In this document: piece after piece, positions 1-7,341 of the stretch
How positions within the stretch are numbered: the stretch's first letter is position 1
Layout of the letters: the number at the start of each line of letters is the position of its first letter
From: Legionella genomosp. 1
Lineage (GTDB): Bacteria > Pseudomonadota > Gammaproteobacteria > Legionellales > Legionellaceae
Reading direction: 5' to 3'
Assembly (NCBI GenBank): GCA_945862275.1
Contig: CAMAYA010000004.1
Coordinates: 1 to 18,868 of the forward strand
DNA length: 18,868 nt
Made by a program: the position numbers and the translations under genes
The notes under the pieces: model-generated
The model's database searches: none
Seen by the model: only the letters and a program-made list of their open reading frames with translations
Told to the model about the DNA's origin: nothing

Positions 1-1102
1 CTTCATGTAATTTTTCTACCAAAAAGGTATTGAAATTTTTCTCTATCGTTTTGAACGCTTTTTTTTGTTCTTCTTTGCTTAAATCATCACGTTGAGCTAT
101 TGTTAGGATCTCTGTACTTTTTTCAGCGAACTCTTCCCTCAAAGCATCAAAACTTTCAATGCCTTCAGTTCCCCCTTTTTTTTTAATTGCGAAATCAATA
201 GGTCTTAAGCGTGATAACATACGTAACAAGGCATTATTGGCTTCGACTACGGGCGCGTCATGTGGCATTCGTTTATCAACAGGAGTGGCTGAAGTTGCAT
301 CCCTAACCCACTGTACTTCGTCCCCCTGTAGTTCCAGGGTCGAAACAATACCAAACTGTGCATCATTAACCTCGCGCAATAAGTCCGACATATCATTGTA
401 ACTTAAGGGAGTATTCAGATCTAATAATTGCAATTTTAACTTCGTAGGGTTCAAACGCTGCTCAGTTAATTGACCAGGTTTTTCCTCGACTAAATTGCCA
501 TCCTCGACTAAATTGCCATATAAGGTTGAATGTTGTTTCCGGGGGACTTTACCTAGACTGTATAATATCTCATTGAATAAAGTAATATCGATGGGAAGTC
601 CCTGATCAAGATAAGCATGTAACGTTCCAACCTCAAGAAGATTTAATTTCACATGCTCTACTTTTTCTAACTCGACATCTTCCTGCGGACTTTGCTCCGG
701 ACTTTGCTCCAGACTTTGCTCCAGACTTTCCTGCAGCTGACTTAACCTTTGTTTCAATTGTTCTTTTTGCTCTTCTGAAGAGGGTGTAATCGTTGCGATA
801 TAGGGCTCCCTCTTTGTAGATAAATTCGCTTGCGTAATTTGATTGGATCTGTAGACCAATAACGGGAACCATCGTTCATTTACTCTTTTTTCAACGGCCA
901 AAGAAGATTCATTACTCACTTGTTGAATTAATGTTTGAATATAAGACGCTTTGATAGATGTCAGTAATTCTGTAGCCACTTGCTGGGTTCCTAATTCTTT
1001 GGTCAGGTTCAGTTTTCCTTCAAAAAACCCTTTGGCTTTAGGAGACAGATCGTTCAAGTTTTCGTTGAAAAGCCCACTTTTCTGTGCTGATTTTACAATC
1101 AC
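1..1102 (-). CDS. Unrecognised acidic protein, partial (continuation of a split frame)
   Basis: This minus-strand frame is open for about 367 codons from a possible GTG at 1102 and leaves the window at the left edge, so the C-terminus is missing. I recognise no family. The protein is hydrophilic, rich in Glu, Gln, Leu and Lys, with no signal peptide or membrane segment. A Gln/Glu/Leu-rich stretch likely to form coiled coil (encoded around 680-780) contains an EQSL/EQSP tetrapeptide repeat. Further on, a GNLVED hexapeptide is duplicated. The frame is exactly in phase with the 86-residue ORF upstream, separated by a single TAA at 1118-1120. No good ribosome binding site precedes the GTG, and there is no early ATG. 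One interrupted gene therefore seems likelier than two. A secreted-effector role in a host-associated bacterium is only a guess. Confidence 0.55.
   Translation of the reverse strand, partial: MIVKSAQKSGLFNENLNDLSPKAKGFFEGKLNLTKELGTQQVATELLTSIKASYIQTLIQQVSNESSLAVEKRVNERWFPLLVYRSNQITQANLSTKREPYIATITPSSEEQKEQLKQRLSQLQESLEQSLEQSPEQSPQEDVELEKVEHVKLNLLEVGTLHAYLDQGLPIDITLFNEILYSLGKVPRKQHSTLYGNLVEDGNLVEEKPGQLTEQRLNPTKLKLQLLDLNTPLSYNDMSDLLREVNDAQFGIVSTLELQGDEVQWVRDATSATPVDKRMPHDAPVVEANNALLRMLSRLRPIDFAIKKKGGTEGIESFDALREEFAEKSTEILTIAQRDDLSKEEQKKAFKTIEKNFNTFLVEKLHE
483..518. repeat. Perfect 18-bp tandem duplication inside the partial ORF
   Basis: The 18-bp unit TCCTCGACTAAATTGCCA occurs twice in direct succession with no mismatch (483-500 and 501-518). 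It duplicates six codons in frame in the minus-strand gene, so the reading frame is kept. Confidence 0.9.
687..734. repeat. Four-copy 12-bp tandem repeat inside the partial ORF
   Basis: Four consecutive 12-bp units occur: GGACTTTGCTCC twice, then AGACTTTGCTCC, then a diverged AGACTTTCCTGC. On the minus strand they encode EQS(L/P) tetrapeptides within a Gln/Glu-rich stretch. Unit length is a multiple of three, so copy-number changes would preserve the frame. Confidence 0.9.
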
Positions 1103-1117
1103 AACTTTTAGATGATT

Positions 1118-1378
1118 TTAGTCATCACCCTTCCATAGCTTTACACGATTTAACGTATCCTGCATAACCTCTCGTGATTCAACGAAATCGTCAAACATTC
1201 GACTTAATACACCACGTTCACCTCTATTAAAACGGACGAACGTGTTTCCCTTATTTTCATCCTGGACAAAATCAAACTCCTTTTGAAGAAATTCAAACAT
1301 GTTGCTTTCAAATGATTGCTCAAATAGACCGAATTCAGGACTGTGCTGCGCAGTCTGAGGTTGATTTGAATTTGGCAT
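1118..1378 (-). CDS. Small acidic ORF, N-terminal part of split gene
   Basis: This ORF encodes 86 residues beginning MPNSNQPQ and ending KLWKGDD. It has no recognisable domain. It is acidic and aromatic-rich (FGLFEQSFESNMFEFLQKEF near residues 17-36) with no membrane segment. The ATG at 1378 is supported by a TATAAT-type -10 element about 30 bp upstream, although the ribosome binding site is weak. After its TAA the same frame stays open to the window edge, so this is probably the N-terminus of a protein of more than 450 residues with a nonsense mutation (or readthrough). It could instead be a separate small gene. Confidence 0.5.
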   Translation of the reverse strand: MPNSNQPQTAQHSPEFGLFEQSFESNMFEFLQKEFDFVQDENKGNTFVRFNRGERGVLSRMFDDFVESREVMQDTLNRVKLWKGDD

Positions 1379-1408
1379 GATTTATCCCATTAATAAACTC
1401 TTTATTTC

Positions 1409-1414
1409 ATTATA
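1409..1414 (-). promoter_or_regulatory. -10 element for the split left-end gene
   Basis: A perfect TATAAT lies on the minus strand about 30 bp upstream of the ATG at 1378. No good -35 box is visible at the usual distance, so the promoter call is tentative. Confidence 0.35.
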
Positions 1415-1455
1415 GTACAATTTGATTGAATTTGGTATGCGTGGTTAAAACTGCG

Positions 1456-1503
1456 TAGCAAAATGAAAATGTCATATCGCTAGCAAAGTAGAAATGTCAT
1501 ATC
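1456..1503. repeat. Pair of 23-bp direct repeats, insertion-sequence end-like
   Basis: Two 23-bp copies, 1456-1478 and 1481-1503, match at 20 positions. Both start TAGCAAA and end AAATGTCATATC. Closely spaced direct repeats of this kind are typical of the ends of IS21-like elements, where they are transposase binding sites, but no transposase is present. The IS assignment is inference from the look of the repeats; the repeats themselves are plain. Confidence 0.5.
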
Positions 1504-1520
1504 CCGGTGCTATCTTTTAA

Positions 1521-1560
1521 TAATCATTGGGATTAATCATTGGGGTCAGCGTCAATCGAT
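1521..1560. repeat. 13-bp tandem repeat and a stretch resembling the MITE end at 13314-13336
   Basis: TAATCATTGGG occurs twice 13 bp apart (1521-1531 and 1534-1544). It runs into 1538-1560, which matches 19 of 23 bases of the complement of one terminus of the palindromic element at 13221-13336, sharing GGGTCAG and GTCAATCGAT/CTCAATCGAT cores. It is probably a remnant of the same repeat family. Confidence 0.4.
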
Positions 1561-1629
1561 CTTGTTTTAACACGCGCGTGGAGGGTCGCGTAGCAATGGA
1601 TCCTTGCCTTCTCAAAAAAGACAAACTAG

Positions 1630-1674
1630 CATACCGGTAAATCACAAACACTACCCTTAGAATTTACCGGTATG
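1630..1674. repeat. Perfect 13-bp inverted repeat with 19-nt spacer
   Basis: The arms CATACCGGTAAAT (1630-1642) and ATTTACCGGTATG (1662-1674) are perfectly complementary, separated by 19 nt. No T-run follows on either strand, so it is not an ordinary terminator. The right arm lies at the left edge of the recognisable ATPase stub, so it may mark a recombination or insertion boundary. Confidence 0.6.
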
Positions 1675-1827
1675 TTAGGCCAAACAGTCAATCAAAAACA
1701 ATTGGTCACGCTCAAATCGTTCTTGTCTGAGCACAAATTGCCTTTAGGGATATTGATTAACCAAGCAGATGACATTCGAATGCTAGCCGAAAATATCATG
1801 CAAATACCCGTTCATTATATAGTTTAA
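1662..1827 (+). pseudogene. C-terminal stub of a DUF4143-type ATPase
   Basis: The plus-strand frame reads through an ATG at 1672 to a TAA at 1825-1827. It contains LVTLKSFLSEHKLPLGILIN and then LAENIMQIPVHYIV. This pattern (Leu/Lys helix, short loop, GILIN strand, then an ILQIP-like end) resembles the C-terminal nuclease-like part of AAA ATPases with DUF4143, the same family as the intact gene at 5296-6483. Walker motifs and the whole N-terminal region are absent, and an in-frame TAG lies at 1627-1629. I read it as the surviving tail of a deleted gene. Assignment is by recalled family pattern only. Confidence 0.4.
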
Positions 1828-1833
1828 CCTCAC

Positions 1834-2601
1834 TCAAGCATTCATCTCCGCCGCAATACGCACACCCTGCAGCACCAAATCCGGCAAGTGGTGGTCATAC
1901 AACCCATGCTTTTCAAACAACGAGGCAAACCCCCCTGTTGCCAATACCAGCACCGGTTGCTCTGGAAACGCCTCTTGTTTAATACGTGAAATCAACTCAC
2001 GGCATGCGCCCAATGCGCCATAAAACACACCCGACTGAATGCTTTCAATGGTCGAACGGCCAACGGCTTGCTCCACTTTCACAATATCAACCGCGGGTAA
2101 TTTGGCCGTATTTTTTGACAACGCGTCTACGGCTAAGCGAACGCCTGGCAATATGGCCCCACCTAGGTATGCTTTTTGTGTCGTGATAGCACAAAAGGTA
2201 GTCGCGGTGCCAAAATCAATGATAATTAAATTCTTCCCTGGAAATTGTTGCGTTCCAGCAATCGCATTGGCAATTCTGTCGGCACCCACGTCAACAGGAT
2301 TGCGGTATTTGATATTTAAGCCGGTCTTTACGCCAGCTTGTAATAAGAAAGGCTCCCGCCCAAAATATTTAATGCAAGCTGCACGCAAAGAATAGTCCAG
2401 CTGGGGCACCACTGAGCAAATGGCGATGGCCGTGATGGAGTCTGGGTCGCATTTGTTTTCGCGGAGCACCGCTTTTAAAAAAATGCCCAATTCATCCGAT
2501 GTGCACGTGGATGACGTGTGCCGAAATCGCAAGCTGATTTCATCGCCTAAAAATACGCCCCCGTATATGTGGGAGTTGCCAACATCAATGGATAGCATCA
2601 T
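1834..2601 (-). CDS. coaX: Type III pantothenate kinase (CoaX)
   Basis: CoaX phosphorylates pantothenate to 4'-phosphopantothenate, the first committed step of coenzyme A synthesis, in the cytosol. Type III enzymes are not feedback-inhibited by CoA and often need a monovalent cation. The 255-residue length is normal. Signature motifs of the acetate/sugar-kinase-Hsp70-actin fold are visible: DVGNSH at 6-11 (phosphate 1), GADRIAN at 106-112, DFGTATTF at 129-136, GGAILPG at 147-153, and ATGG near the C-terminus. The gene follows lysS by 54 bp on the same strand, so it is probably the last gene of a prfB-lysS-coaX operon. Two consecutive ATG codons open the frame without a strong ribosome binding site; the first is used here. 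Confidence 0.93.
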   Translation of the reverse strand: MMLSIDVGNSHIYGGVFLGDEISLRFRHTSSTCTSDELGIFLKAVLRENKCDPDSITAIAICSVVPQLDYSLRAACIKYFGREPFLLQAGVKTGLNIKYRNPVDVGADRIANAIAGTQQFPGKNLIIIDFGTATTFCAITTQKAYLGGAILPGVRLAVDALSKNTAKLPAVDIVKVEQAVGRSTIESIQSGVFYGALGACRELISRIKQEAFPEQPVLVLATGGFASLFEKHGLYDHHLPDLVLQGVRIAAEMNA

Positions 2602-2655
2602 GAATAAAAACTCGATAAGATTGACCGGTTTGAATAACCTACCCCTAACAGCCGT

Positions 2656-4158
2656 TCACTGCCGTAAATGCGGGAACAGAATCACATCCCGAATGGACGG
2701 CGAATCGGTAAACAACATCACCAATCGATCAATCCCAATGCCTTCGCCTGCCGTTGGCGGCATACCATATTCCAGCGCTTCAATGTAATCGCTGTCAAAG
2801 TGCATGGCTTCTAAATCGCCTGCATCTTTATCAGCAACCTGCTTTTGAAATCGTGCGGCTTGATCTTCTGCGTCGTTTAATTCGGAAAATCCATTGGCAA
2901 TTTCACGGCCGGCAATAAAAAATTCAAACCGATCGGTAACCTCTGGATCCAATTCCGAGCGACGTGCTAACGGGGACACTTCGGTGGGATATTCTGTCAC
3001 AAAAGTCGGTTGAATCAAATGATGCTCAATGGTTTCTTCAAATACAATCATCTGCAATTTGCCCAGTCCATCTGTGTCTTGATAAGCAAAACCCATGTCG
3101 TTTAACACGGCTCGACACCCATCAACAGTCGTGATGTTCGCTAGGGTTAAATGCGAGTGATGCTTCAAAATAGCCTCTTTAATGCTCATGCGTGCGAATG
3201 GCTTGCCTAGGTCAAGCGTATGCCCTTGATACTCGAGCTGGCGCGTGCCCATCACCGTATCGCATAAGAAATGCAACAATGCTTCGGTAAAGTGCATCAT
3301 GTCATTGTAATCGGCATAGGCCTGGTAAAATTCCACCATTGTAAATTCAGGATTGTGACGCGTTGAGATGCCTTCATTTCGAAAATTACGATTGATTTCG
3401 TACACCCGCTCAAACCCGCCAACCACCAAGCGCTTTAAATACAGCTCTGGCGCCACACGCAAGAACATTTCCATGTCCAACGCGTTATGATACGTCACAA
3501 ACGGACGCGCCAATGCACCGCCTGGAATGGGATGCATCATCGGCGTTTCCACTTCTAGAAATTGATGTTGGTCCATGAATTGACGCAACGCTTGAATCAA
3601 ACGCGACCGGATTAAAAACGTTTTTCGACTGGCTTCGTTGGCAATCAAATCAACATAACGCTTGCGATAACGCGTTTCTTGATCCGCCAGCCCATGGAAT
3701 TTATCCGGCAATGGGCGCAATGATTTTGTTAATAATTCAACACAGTCAGCATGAACGGTCAACTCACCCGTGTTCGTGATAAACAGCTCACCACTGACAC
3801 CCACGATATCGCCCAAATCCCAATGCTTAAATTGCTCATACAAATCGGGCAGGTCATTTTGACGCAAATAAACTTGCACGCGCCCGGACACATCTTGCAG
3901 ATGAAAAAAGCTAGCCTTTCCCATCACGCGACGCAATACAATCCGACCAGCCACACGAACCTTGATGGATTTTTGCGCCAATTCATCTTTAGTGAATTTC
4001 GCATAGCGTGTACACAAATCATCAGCCAAATGTTCACGACGAAATTGGTTGGGAAACTGAAAACCCTGCTCACGCAAATCCACTAATTTTTGTTTGCGAA
4101 TTTGATACACTTCGCTTTCATCTAATATGTTTTTATCTAATGTATTGTCTTCAATCAT
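2656..4158 (-). CDS. lysS: Lysyl-tRNA synthetase, class II
   Basis: This enzyme charges tRNA-Lys with lysine in an ATP-dependent reaction and acts as a cytosolic homodimer. The 500-residue length is standard for bacterial class II LysRS. The N-terminal anticodon-binding OB fold lies at about 65-145 (VRVAGRIVLRRVMGKASFFH). The catalytic core follows, with motif 2 at about 259-275 (FRNEGISTRHNPEFTMVEF) and motif 3 near 470-485 (GEGIGIDRLVML), ending in the usual DVILFPHLR. It starts 5 bp after the prfB stop, and its AGGAG ribosome binding site overlaps the end of prfB. The prfB-lysS pairing is the same as in E. coli and suggests cotranscription. Confidence 0.97.
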   Translation of the reverse strand: MIEDNTLDKNILDESEVYQIRKQKLVDLREQGFQFPNQFRREHLADDLCTRYAKFTKDELAQKSIKVRVAGRIVLRRVMGKASFFHLQDVSGRVQVYLRQNDLPDLYEQFKHWDLGDIVGVSGELFITNTGELTVHADCVELLTKSLRPLPDKFHGLADQETRYRKRYVDLIANEASRKTFLIRSRLIQALRQFMDQHQFLEVETPMMHPIPGGALARPFVTYHNALDMEMFLRVAPELYLKRLVVGGFERVYEINRNFRNEGISTRHNPEFTMVEFYQAYADYNDMMHFTEALLHFLCDTVMGTRQLEYQGHTLDLGKPFARMSIKEAILKHHSHLTLANITTVDGCRAVLNDMGFAYQDTDGLGKLQMIVFEETIEHHLIQPTFVTEYPTEVSPLARRSELDPEVTDRFEFFIAGREIANGFSELNDAEDQAARFQKQVADKDAGDLEAMHFDSDYIEALEYGMPPTAGEGIGIDRLVMLFTDSPSIRDVILFPHLRQ

Positions 4159-4163
4159 TTGGT

Positions 4164-5262
4164 TTACACTCCTGCTTTCAAACTGGCTTCAATAAATTGA
4201 TCCAGGTCGCCGTCCAGCACGGCTTGGGTATTGCTGGTTTCAACGCCTGTTCGTAAATCTTTAATACGGGACTGATCCAACACATACGAGCGAATCTGAG
4301 ATCCCCAGCCAATATCGGACTTGGTCGCCTCGAGTGCTTGCTGCTCGTCCTGTTTCTTTTGCATTTCCATTTCATACAATCGGGCACGCAATTGTTTCAT
4401 GGCCTGATCTTTATTCTTATGCTGGCTGCGGTCATTTTGACATTGGACCACAATGCCACTGGGTCCATGGGTGATGCGGACGGCAGAATCGGTTCGATTC
4501 ACGTGCTGCCCACCTGCACCGGATGCGCGATAGGTGTCAATGCGTAAATCAGCCGGATTGATATCAATTTCAATGTCATCGTCAATTTCAGGTGCTACAA
4601 AAACAGATGCAAACGAGGTATGACGGCGGTTGCCTGAATCAAACGGCGATTTTCGAACCAAGCGGTGCACGCCGGTTTCCGTGCGCAACCAACCAAAGGC
4701 ATACTCACCTGTAAAATGGATGGTCGCACTTTTAATGCCGGCCACATCACCACCCGAACATTCCACCAGCTCCGCCCCGAACCCATGTTGCTCACCCCAT
4801 CGCAAATACATGCGCAACATGATTTCAGCCCAATCTTGTGCCTCTGTACCACCTGAGCCTGACTGGATATCAAGAAACGCATTGGATTGATCCATTTTGC
4901 CTGAAAACATGCGCTGAAACTCCAGCAACGCAACTTGCCGCTCAATGCCCACCACATCTTTTGCCACATCGTGCATCGTGCCTTCGTCGCCTTCTGTACG
5001 CGCCATCTCAAACAACTCACTTAAATCAGTAACGGATTGACTTAATTCATGCAACTGATGCACAACACCTTCGAGTAAAGCGCGTTCACGGCCCAGTGCT
5101 TGCGCTTCAGCTGGATTGTTCCAAATATGAGGAGATTCCAACTCACGCACCACTTCTTCTAACCGTTCGCTTTTCGTATCAAAGTCAAAGATACCCCCGA
5201 AGGGCTAGGATTCGATGATCCAAGTCCACTAACGTGAGGTTGGTTTGATTTACTTCCAACAT
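4164..5262 (-). CDS. prfB: Peptide chain release factor 2 with programmed +1 frameshift
   Basis: RF2 recognises UGA and UAA stop codons and triggers peptidyl-tRNA hydrolysis on the ribosome. The zero frame starts at the ATG at 5262 (AAAGGG ribosome binding site), encodes 25 residues ending LALRGYL and meets TGA at 5187-5185. Skipping one base continues the protein in the +1 frame (DFDTKSERLEE) to the TAA at 4164, giving 365 residues, the same length as E. coli RF2. The SPF stop-recognition motif (KSPFDSG) and the catalytic GGQ loop (GAGGQHVNRT, about residue 250) are intact. The position equivalent to E. coli K-12 Thr246 is Ala (YRASGAGGQ), as in most bacteria. It is probably first in an operon with lysS and coaX. 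Confidence 0.97.
5185..5200 (-). promoter_or_regulatory. prfB: prfB autoregulatory +1 frameshift site
   Basis: The minus strand reads TCGGGGGTATCTTTGAC. This is the conserved slippery CTT TGA C preceded by a purine-rich internal Shine-Dalgarno-like GGGGG three bases before the slippery codon. When RF2 is scarce the ribosome pauses at UGA and shifts +1, making more RF2. The only difference from the textbook AGGGGG site is a C in the first position. Confidence 0.93.
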
Positions 5263-5295
5263 AAATAACCCTTTATATACCGAACAATAAAAGTC

Positions 5296-6483
5296 TTATT
5301 CTAACGCAGATTGAGCCGAAAGGCCCGGTCTTTTTAATTCAGAACAAGTCGGTGTTAACGTTTTTAAAAAATCTTCTACAGGCAAACAGTGTATGTTATT
5401 TTTGAGTAACCGCTCTTGACCCGAATACAACAAAATAGGGGTGGCCTCCGGATAATCCATGCAAAACGTTTTGAGCCCTGACAAATCTTTTTCATGAACC
5501 ATCGCCGAGTGCTTCACCTCAATCGCATATAATCCAGCTGGACCATAAACAATAAAATCAACCTCAACCCCATGCTTCGTGCGCCAGTAAAATAAACGAT
5601 TCGGTGCCCCTTGATAATCATTCCAAGCACGCAAATGTTGTAAGACCAACCCTTCTAAGCCCGGGCCATTGATTTCACTGACCTTGTCTAAAAAGCCCGT
5701 CATGCGCAAATTTCGATATACACCCGCATCAAAATAATAAAATTTCTCATGAGATACCAATTCACGTTTCGCGCGTTTGGTAAAAACCGGCAGATGATAA
5801 CTCAGCAATAGATCATCCAAGACACTCAAATACCCTTCAATTAACTTGCGCGATAAAGCACACTCACGCGCAATGTTACTCACGTTAATAATCGACCCAT
5901 GCGAAAAACTAACCACTTCTAAAAAGCGCGCAAAATCCCCAATGTTTCGAACCAACCCCTCGGCCTTCACTTCTTCATTCAGATAAACGCCCACGTAGGC
6001 ATTCAACGTATCTAAAACATCTTCACTTTCGATCACAAGGGGAACCAGGCCCACCTGTAGCGCGTTCTCAATGGTAAACGCCTCACCCAGTTCGGCGGCC
6101 ATAAACGGGTGCATATGACGAACTACTGCTCGACCCGCCAGCAGATCAACCCCCTCGCGTTTTAATTTTCTAGCACTAGATCCCGTTAAAATAAATTGCC
6201 ACCCCTGCTTTTGCTCAATCAGGCGATGAACCACGCTCAATAATTCAGGTGCTTTCTGAATTTCGTCAATGATAAAAGTGTTGGCTAAACTACCACGCAC
6301 CACCTCTTCCAATCGCTCAGGGCGCGCTTGGTAAAACCTTAATTCGCTGGGGCTTAATAAATCAATAAAATGCCCTTGGGGATAATGCACTTGCAGCCAG
6401 GTTGATTTACCCGTTCCACGAGGGCCAAACAAAAAATAACTTTGTTTTGCGGGAACAAAAAAGCGAGAAAGAATTGGATTCAA
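5296..6483 (-). CDS. AAA ATPase with DUF4143 nuclease-like C-terminal domain
   Basis: This 395-residue protein belongs to the widespread ATPase/DUF4143 family, whose biological role is poorly known. Walker A is GPRGTGKS (20-27), Walker B is FIIDEIQ (70-76), and a sensor-like LTGSSARKLK follows at 99-108. A winged-helix-like middle lies at about 180-240. The C-terminal DUF4143 domain carries FYYFDAGVYRNL (248-259) and a PD-(D/E)XK-like pattern, D309 in VEVDFIVYG and E322-x-K324 in AIEVKHS, so nuclease activity is conceivable but unproven. The start is a TTG with an AGGA ribosome binding site, because TAA closes the frame a few codons upstream and no ATG is available. It is monocistronic between fliA and prfB. 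A truncated relative lies at 1662-1827. Confidence 0.85.
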   Translation of the reverse strand: MNPILSRFFVPAKQSYFLFGPRGTGKSTWLQVHYPQGHFIDLLSPSELRFYQARPERLEEVVRGSLANTFIIDEIQKAPELLSVVHRLIEQKQGWQFILTGSSARKLKREGVDLLAGRAVVRHMHPFMAAELGEAFTIENALQVGLVPLVIESEDVLDTLNAYVGVYLNEEVKAEGLVRNIGDFARFLEVVSFSHGSIINVSNIARECALSRKLIEGYLSVLDDLLLSYHLPVFTKRAKRELVSHEKFYYFDAGVYRNLRMTGFLDKVSEINGPGLEGLVLQHLRAWNDYQGAPNRLFYWRTKHGVEVDFIVYGPAGLYAIEVKHSAMVHEKDLSGLKTFCMDYPEATPILLYSGQERLLKNNIHCLPVEDFLKTLTPTCSELKRPGLSAQSALE

Positions 6484-6511
6484 GGGAGGATCCTGTAAAA
6501 TTTAACCTATT

Positions 6512-6545
6512 AACTCCATTTTATCGGGAAAAATGGAGTTGTAAA
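6512..6545 (-). promoter_or_regulatory. Putative promoter overlaid by a perfect palindrome, upstream of the ATPase
   Basis: On the minus strand TTTACA (6545-6540), a 16-bp spacer and TAAAAT (6523-6518) form a plausible sigma70 promoter for the TTG-started ATPase. A perfect 11-bp inverted repeat, AACTCCATTTT (6512-6522) and AAAATGGAGTT (6530-6540) with a 7-nt loop, covers the spacer and most of the -10. No T-run follows on either strand, so an operator or 5'-leader hairpin is likelier than a terminator. It could still end fliA transcription weakly. Confidence 0.45.
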
Positions 6546-6560
6546 GGTAATTTACACACA

Positions 6561-7280
6561 TCACAACTCCGGCAGACGCGCCTTAATACGGTGCGTCGCT
6601 TGGCTATGAATTTGCGACACACGTGATTCTGTCACGTTGAGCACATCGCCAATTTCTTTCAAATTCAAATCATGTTCATAATAAAGGGATAACACCAGGC
6701 GTTCGTTCTTAGGCAATCCGGCAATAACATGCGATAACCGCGCACGCATGTCATCGTGTTGCGCATTCACATGGGGTTCTGTAGAAAAGCCAATGGAGTC
6801 ATCTTTTAACACATCATCCGTAATGCCTAAATCATCAAAACCAAACAAATGCGCACCATTTGAATCATTCAACATGTCATGGTATTCCGGAAGCCCTATC
6901 CCTAATTCCGTGGCCACTTCCTGATCTTTCGCATCACGGCCCAACCGATTTTCAACCAATTTTACCGCCTTGGAAATCATGCGTGCATTGCGGTATACCG
7001 ATCGCGGAACCCAGTCATTTCTACGCACTTCATCCAACATATGGCCACGAATACGAATGCCGGCATACGTCTCAAAGGACGCTCCTTTGCTGTCGTCATA
7101 ATGCCGAACGGCCTCTAACAAGCCCAGCATGCCGGCTTGCATCAAGTCATCCAATTGAATTGACCGTGGCAACCGTCCAGACAAGTGATATGCAATACGC
7201 TTCACCAAGAGCGCATGGGATTTGACCAACGACTCCTGTGTTTGTTGATTTAAATGACGGGATGCAGCTAACGCGTCCAT
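6561..7280 (-). CDS. fliA: RNA polymerase sigma factor FliA (sigma-28)
   Basis: Sigma-28 directs RNA polymerase to class III flagellar and chemotaxis promoters and is held in check by the anti-sigma factor FlgM. The start is the ATG at 7280, which has AAGGAG six bases upstream and gives 239 residues, the usual FliA length; an upstream ATG frame overlapping vapC is not needed. Region 2 spans about 15-90 (LVKRIAYHL, LDDLMQAGMLGLLEAVRHYD, FETYAGIRIRGHMLDEVR). Region 3 lies at about 92-165, and region 4 at 180-236 has the HTH LKEIGDVLNVTESRVSQIHS. No flagellar gene is adjacent, so this is an isolated copy. In Legionellales such a gene may control motility and transmission traits, but here that is inference. 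Confidence 0.93.
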   Translation of the reverse strand: MDALAASRHLNQQTQESLVKSHALLVKRIAYHLSGRLPRSIQLDDLMQAGMLGLLEAVRHYDDSKGASFETYAGIRIRGHMLDEVRRNDWVPRSVYRNARMISKAVKLVENRLGRDAKDQEVATELGIGLPEYHDMLNDSNGAHLFGFDDLGITDDVLKDDSIGFSTEPHVNAQHDDMRARLSHVIAGLPKNERLVLSLYYEHDLNLKEIGDVLNVTESRVSQIHSQATHRIKARLPEL

Positions 7281-7311
7281 GGCGTTCTCCTTCATGAATA
7301 GCTCTAGACTC

Positions 7312-7340
7312 AGTATCGAACATTCCGATGTGGGTATCAA
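7312..7340 (-). promoter_or_regulatory. Sigma70-type promoter of fliA
   Basis: The minus strand carries TTGATA (7340-7335), a 17-bp spacer and GATACT (7317-7312), followed about 32 bp later by the fliA ATG. It lies in the short gap after the vapC-like gene, so fliA can be transcribed independently of the toxin-antitoxin pair. Confidence 0.55.
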
Positions 7341-7341
7341 C

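Noticed and set aside
633..872. 79-residue ORF with a Lys-Ser-Gly-Ala repeat
   Set aside because: It is another reading frame of the 12-bp tandem repeat within the long minus-strand frame; its repeat look comes from the DNA repeat.
2039..2788. Plus-strand ORFs opposite coaX and lysS
   Set aside because: They are antisense to strongly conserved genes and carry no recognisable motif.
5185..5187. TGA in prfB as a disabling stop
   Set aside because: It is the conserved programmed frameshift codon in its normal context, and the rest of RF2 is intact.
5310..5335. Hairpin GAGCC-GAAA-GGCCC with following T-run on the plus strand
   Set aside because: It lies inside the 3' coding part of the ATPase gene and points against it; the stem is short and mismatched.
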